A stretch of DNA of 37,657 nt, taken from Flavobacteriaceae bacterium (GTDB taxonomy: Bacteria; Bacteroidota; Bacteroidia; Flavobacteriales; Flavobacteriaceae). Shown here in pieces: positions 35,253-37,657 of this stretch; the stretch's first letter is position 1; each line of letters begins with the position of its first letter. Position numbers and translations under genes: made by a program. The stretch spans positions 1 through 37,657 of the forward strand of contig JAQWKF010000058.1 in the NCBI GenBank assembly GCA_029247985.1. The letters are read 5' to 3'. Below the pieces are notes generated by a model. The model was not told where the DNA came from and ran no database searches. It saw only the letters and a list, made by a program, of their open reading frames with translations.

Positions 35253-36314
35253 GTGAACGCATCAATACACATAACACCCTCAACAGGATCTAGAATAGAT
35301 ACCGTTGATTTTAGCAATCTTGCATTCGGATCTACTTTTTCGGATCATATGTTTGTTTGCGACTACCGTGACGGACAGTGGCAGACCCCGGAGATTGTAC
35401 CTTATGCACCCATGGAACTTTCTCCAGCTGCAAGTGTTTTACACTACGGTCAAGCTGTATTTGAGGGCATGAAAGCATTCAAAGATGACGAGGGAAGTGT
35501 CTGGTTGTTTAGACCTGATCAGAACGCAAAACGCATTAATAAGTCTGCCGAACGTCTTGCGATACCACAATTTCCAGAAGCCCTATTTCTAGATGGCATG
35601 AAACAGCTCATTACTCTTGACAAGGCTTGGGTAAAAGCAGGAAAAGGAAATTCGTTATATGTGAGACCATTTGTTTTTGCTTCTCAAGCAGGGGTTCAAG
35701 CATCTGCTGCAACCGAATATCGTTTTATGATTATTTGTGCACCTGTAAGCAGTTATTATGGTGGCGAGGTTCGTGTAAAAATTGCAGATCATTACAGTCG
35801 TGCCCCTCAAGGTGGTACAGGCTACGCCAAGGCAGCTGGAAACTATGGAGGTCAGTTCTACCCTACCCAATTGGCAAAAAGTGAAGGGTACCAACAAGTA
35901 ATATGGACTGATGCTGCCACCCACGAATATATTGAAGAAGCTGGCACCATGAATTTATTCTTTCGCATTGGTGATACCCTAATTACGGCGCCAACAAGTG
36001 ATAGTATTTTAGATGGTGTGACAAGAAAGAGTATTTTGGATTTAGCAACGCATTTAGGATTAAAAACTGAAGTGCGCATGCTTCGTGTTGCCGAACTAAT
36101 TGAAGCATCAAAATCGGGTACACTACTTGAAATTTTTGGTAGTGGTACGGCTGTAGTGGTCCAAACCATTGATGGTTTTGGCTACAAAGGAGAAAAATTT
36201 GAAACCCCACTGCCAAAAAATAGCTTTGCCTTAATGTTAAAGGAAAAATTGATGGATATACAGTATAACAATGCTGAAGATCCATTTCATTGGCGCTACA
36301 AAGTTTGTGACTAG
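35253..36314 (+). CDS. ilvE: Branched-chain amino acid aminotransferase
   Basis: PLP enzyme that interconverts Leu, Ile and Val with their 2-oxo acids. The 353-residue protein shows FGSTFSDHMFVCDYRDGQW, LHYGQAVFEGMKAFKDDEG, FRPDQNAKRINKSAERLAIP, the PLP lysine region GTGYAKAAGNYGGQFYP and EEAGTMNLFF. The frame is open 43 codons further upstream, but those residues are unlike the family, overlap the divergent yfcH start and run through the promoter. GTG at 35253 gives the usual beginning; the first ATG (35346) would cut off the conserved SRIDTVDFSN segment. Its stop overlaps the convergent MazG-like gene by 4 nt. Confidence 0.94.
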   Translation: MNASIHITPSTGSRIDTVDFSNLAFGSTFSDHMFVCDYRDGQWQTPEIVPYAPMELSPAASVLHYGQAVFEGMKAFKDDEGSVWLFRPDQNAKRINKSAERLAIPQFPEALFLDGMKQLITLDKAWVKAGKGNSLYVRPFVFASQAGVQASAATEYRFMIICAPVSSYYGGEVRVKIADHYSRAPQGGTGYAKAAGNYGGQFYPTQLAKSEGYQQVIWTDAATHEYIEEAGTMNLFFRIGDTLITAPTSDSILDGVTRKSILDLATHLGLKTEVRMLRVAELIEASKSGTLLEIFGSGTAVVVQTIDGFGYKGEKFETPLPKNSFALMLKEKLMDIQYNNAEDPFHWRYKVCD

Positions 36315-36694
36315 TCCAAAAACTGCTTTAAATCTGGACGCCTGTAGTTAGGTCCCTTCATTACCTTACCATCTTCCCTATAAATAGGTTTGCCGTCTAC
36401 ACCAAGTTTGCTCATATTACTGTCCTGAATTTCTGCAAAGACATCTTCAATTATGTGTTGCATGCCGTGTGTGAGTATGGTGCCGCATAATATATAGAGC
36501 ATGTCGCCAAGGGCATCGGCCACTTCAACCAAATCATTGTTATTTGCTGCTTCAAGATATTCTTCGTTCTCCTCCGCCATCAATCTGTGGCGTAAGTTTA
36601 ATATGTCATCAGCTGTTGTAGCTGTTGGTTTTTGAGCGACTCCTACGCCAAAGGCTTTGTGAAATGCCGCTACTGCATCAAGTTGGTCTTGCAT
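36311..36694 (-). CDS. MazG-like nucleoside triphosphate pyrophosphohydrolase
   Basis: A 127-residue all-alpha NTP pyrophosphatase. The Mg-binding helices are visible: RHRLMAEENEEYLEAANNND supplies the ExxE residues and DLVEVADALGDMLYILCG the ExxD residues. A tail SKLGVDGKPIYREDGKVMKG followed by PNYRRPDLKQFL is typical of the phosphoribosyl-ATP pyrophosphohydrolase-like subgroup common in Bacteroidota. It probably removes non-canonical NTPs; a histidine-pathway role is unlikely away from his genes. It is divergent from the 60-aa gene and convergent with ilvE. Confidence 0.9.
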   Translation of the reverse strand: MQDQLDAVAAFHKAFGVGVAQKPTATTADDILNLRHRLMAEENEEYLEAANNNDLVEVADALGDMLYILCGTILTHGMQHIIEDVFAEIQDSNMSKLGVDGKPIYREDGKVMKGPNYRRPDLKQFLD

Positions 36695-36723
36695 TTTTTT
36701 ATAGTTTCGCTAAAAATAACATT

Positions 36724-36906
36724 ATGTTCAGCAACGGTCAATTGATTTTTGCCCTTTTTTTTATTGTAAGCTTCACTTTCGTCATTATATATAGCTACAA
36801 AAAGGACAAACAAAAAAGTAAAAAATATTTTAAAGGAAGTTTTTGGGTGTTGATAGGCTTTTTAATTTTTGTCAGCTTACTGGTAGGTCTTAAAAGCATC
36901 GTGTAG
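36724..36906 (+). CDS. Two-span small membrane protein upstream of fluC, 60 aa
   Basis: I do not recognise a named family. The ATG at 36724 gives a 60-residue protein with two hydrophobic segments (LIFALFFIVSFTFVIIY and SFWVLIGFLIFVSLLVGL) separated by a very basic loop (SYKKDKQKSKKYFKG), so both ends should be periplasmic by the positive-inside rule. The longer open frame back to 36625 overlaps the divergent MazG-like gene and adds non-membrane residues, so it was not used. The stop is 1 nt before the fluC ATG, which suggests co-translation with the fluoride channel. Confidence 0.8.
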   Translation: MFSNGQLIFALFFIVSFTFVIIYSYKKDKQKSKKYFKGSFWVLIGFLIFVSLLVGLKSIV

Positions 36907-36907
36907 C

Positions 36908-37285
36908 ATGAATATGATTTCTTTCTTACTAGTTTTTCTAGGTGGGGGGCTTGGAAGCCTTTTTAGATATAGTATAGGACTTTTGATAAAGCCCATATCT
37001 CCTCAGTTACCTTTGGCGACACTTATCGCAAATGTAATAGGGTGTTTGTTGTTGGGCTTACTTATGGGTTTTCTCAGCACAAAGTCTTCTGTATCCAATA
37101 CGCAGCATATGTTATTAGCTGTTGGCTTTTGTGGCGGCCTGACTACCTTTTCCACTTTTACATTAGAGAACATGCGCTTTATTGAGCAAGGCCAGCTTTT
37201 CAACTTCTTTATTTACAGTATTGGCACTTTTACACTAGGAATGGCCTGTATATATGCTGGAATGTTATTGCATAAGCAGTTTTAG
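36908..37285 (+). CDS. crcB: Fluoride ion channel Fluc (CrcB)
   Basis: Exports fluoride through a dual-topology dimer in the inner membrane. The 125-residue protein has four hydrophobic segments with the family motifs GGGLGSLFRYSIG, the NVIGCLLLGLLMGF segment (pore Asn), and GFCGGLTTFSTFTLE with the phenylalanine box and the break around the central sodium site. It lies 1 nt after the small membrane protein. No fluoride riboswitch is recognisable upstream of either gene. Confidence 0.95.
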   Translation: MNMISFLLVFLGGGLGSLFRYSIGLLIKPISPQLPLATLIANVIGCLLLGLLMGFLSTKSSVSNTQHMLLAVGFCGGLTTFSTFTLENMRFIEQGQLFNFFIYSIGTFTLGMACIYAGMLLHKQF

Positions 37286-37323
37286 CAACACTATCAACAA
37301 AAAAAGCATATAAATTTTATTAT

Positions 37324-37342
37324 ACCCCTATTTTAATGGGGT
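37324..37342 (+). terminator. Dyad ACCCC-N9-GGGGT, possible fluC terminator
   Basis: A 5-bp GC-rich stem with a 9-nt AT loop, 39 nt after the fluC stop, followed by AT-rich sequence containing a run of six T (37351-37356). It may act as a weak terminator. It closely resembles the second dyad at 37373-37399, so an operator or repeat is an alternative reading. Confidence 0.45.
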
Positions 37343-37372
37343 TCATATTATTTTTTATATAAATATATACAC

Positions 37373-37399
37373 TTACCCCCTAATTTAATAAGGGGGTAA
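37373..37399. promoter_or_regulatory. Dyad TTACCCCCT-N9-AGGGGGTAA, operator or hairpin
   Basis: A perfect 9-bp inverted repeat around an AT-rich 9-nt centre. No T-run follows on the plus strand, so it is a poor terminator in that direction. Its right half lies 14-22 nt upstream of the TACTTTTG box at 37413, where activators or repressors bind, and it takes the place of a -33 TTG. Compared with the dyad at 37324-37342 it has the same ACCCC...GGGGT design with one more C/G on each side. Confidence 0.6.
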
Positions 37400-37412
37400 A
37401 CACTAATTAGTA

Positions 37413-37420
37413 TACTTTTG
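37413..37420 (+). promoter_or_regulatory. -7-like box on the left palindrome arm
   Basis: TACTTTTG matches TAnnTTTG exactly, at the outer edge of the left arm and 44 nt before the plus-strand ATG at 37465. No TTG lies at -33; the dyad 37373-37399 occupies that region. Confidence 0.45.
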
Positions 37421-37464
37421 GCTTATTATTAATTCAATATAAATAATTAACTAAACATTACATT

Positions 37465-37587
37465 ATGAAAAATAATTTATCATCTATTTTAACGTTTTTA
37501 GCTCTTGTAGCTTTTTTAGTATTCGGAGGAATGACTAGAGCACAAGTGCTGAAAACGTTAAAATGGATGATAAATTATTTTTCATAA
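37465..37587 (+). CDS. Signal-peptide leader ORF, 40 aa, probably truncated or rearranged
   Basis: The frame encodes 40 residues. The first 27 are a convincing Sec signal peptide: MKNNLSSILTF, a hydrophobic core LALVAFLVFGG, then MTRAQ with a cleavage site before the Gln, as in many Bacteroidota secreted proteins. After that the frame runs through the palindrome centre into the right arm and reads VLKTLKWMINYFS, which is merely the antisense of the opposite leader and looks meaningless. It is best viewed as the true 5' end of a secreted-protein gene whose body has been replaced by an inverted copy of its own start. As a functional 40-aa peptide it is doubtful. Confidence 0.4.
   Translation: MKNNLSSILTFLALVAFLVFGGMTRAQVLKTLKWMINYFS
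37535..37585 (-). pseudogene. Mirror-image signal-peptide start, 16 codons then stop
   Basis: On the minus strand the right arm carries the same ATG context and encodes MKNNLSSILTFSALVL followed by TAG. The first 11 residues equal those of the plus-strand ORF. Codon 7 differs silently (TCC against TCT) and codon 12 changes Leu to Ser. The signal peptide core is cut off by the stop, so as it stands this is a broken copy. Confidence 0.45.
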
Positions 37588-37633
37588 TGTAATGTTTAGT
37601 TAATTATTTATTTATTTTGAATTAATAATGAGC

Positions 37634-37641
37634 CAAAAGTA
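37634..37641 (-). promoter_or_regulatory. -7-like box on the right palindrome arm
   Basis: Minus-strand TACTTTTG, the mirror of the box at 37413. It lies 48 nt before the minus-strand ATG at 37585 because this arm has four extra bases. The window ends too soon to see a -33 element. Confidence 0.4.
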
Positions 37642-37657
37642 AATTAAATACCACTTA

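Larger units (their letters stand above)
37286..37412. other. AT-rich intergenic region with two related dyads
   Basis: No gene is visible between the fluC stop and the start of the large palindrome. The stretch is very AT-rich apart from two short GC-rich dyads annotated separately. The remainder of the window to its end is the palindrome and a 16-nt tail. Confidence 0.8.
37413..37641. repeat. 229-nt imperfect palindrome (long inverted repeat)
   Basis: The left arm 37413-37524 and right arm 37529-37641 are inverted copies around a 4-nt centre (GGAG, 37525-37528). Perfectly paired blocks, from outside in: 37413-37423 with 37631-37641 (11 nt); 37425-37437, 13 nt; 37439-37484 with 37566-37611 (46 nt); 37486-37498 with 37552-37564 (13 nt). 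Outside 37498 the arms differ by three substitutions (37424, 37438, 37485) and one extra AAAT copy in the right arm. Inside 37498 similarity is lower, with several substitutions and indels, then ATTC/GAAT meets at the centre. Confidence 0.95.

Noticed and set aside
36695..36907. Fluoride riboswitch before fluC
   Set aside because: The space upstream of fluC is filled by the 60-aa gene, and the 29-nt gap before that gene is too short for the riboswitch pseudoknot.
37413..37641. Invertible promoter (phase-variation switch)
   Set aside because: Invertible switches have short inverted repeats around a longer segment that flips. Here the repeats are over 110 nt and the unpaired centre is 4 nt, so inversion would change almost nothing. 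No recombinase gene is nearby in the window.
37413..37641. Rho-independent terminator or IS terminal repeats
   Set aside because: The stem is far too long and AT-rich for a terminator and has no terminal T-run. No transposase frame or known IS ends are present.

Overview
This 37.7 kb window reads as ordinary chromosome of a Flavobacteriia-type member of the Bacteroidota, ending in one very unusual structure. The lineage call rests on several features seen together: a roughly 310-residue NusB, an 1120-residue SecA, DUF4294, DUF3276 (PUR) and DUF1573 proteins, a C-terminal type IX secretion sorting domain, and many starts preceded by the Bacteroidota -7 element TAnnTTTG with no Shine-Dalgarno sequence. 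I see no rRNA, tRNA, CRISPR array, insertion sequence or prophage.

Layout. 1-13.7 kb: a truncated DUF4294 protein, an M42 aminopeptidase, acetyl-CoA synthetase, an M3 peptidase lipoprotein, a secreted C-type-lectin protein, a GlsB/YeaQ-like membrane protein, dihydroorotate dehydrogenase, then nusB-DUF1573-yajC, an ABC exporter, a PUR protein, a thioredoxin-like protein and a cyclophilin-FKBP fusion. 13.7-21.4 kb: recQ divergent from kdsD-tatC-lptB (Kdo/LPS supply, folded-protein export, LPS export), then pssA, lnt and a cobalamin adenosyltransferase. 21.4-26.9 kb: a DUF2795 protein, secA, a GT4 glycosyltransferase and msrA. 26.9-32.4 kb: a tightly packed minus-strand run of mscS, a sigma-54-type response regulator, an M28 peptidase, a MATE exporter, a 77-aa unknown and a PAP2 phosphatase. 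32.5-37.3 kb: grpE-dnaJ, a YfcH-like epimerase, ilvE, a MazG-like pyrophosphohydrolase, a 60-aa membrane protein and fluC.

Much of the gene content serves the cell envelope: SecA, YajC and TatC for export; KdsD and LptB for LPS; PssA for phospholipid; Lnt for lipoprotein acylation, which would act on the predicted lipoproteins here (M3 peptidase, DUF1573, MsrA). Gene packing is extreme: all five convergent gene pairs overlap at their stop codons.

The standout is the last 330 bases. Downstream of fluC lie two related GC-rich dyads and then a 229-nt imperfect palindrome (37413-37641). Each arm carries the same promoter-like box, the same leader and the same start of a secreted-protein signal peptide, facing each other across a 4-nt centre. 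The outer arms differ by three substitutions and one 4-nt tandem-copy indel, and contain a 46-nt perfectly inverted block. It is either a real inverted duplication of a secreted-protein leader cassette or a fold-back artefact near a contig end; evidence for both is given.
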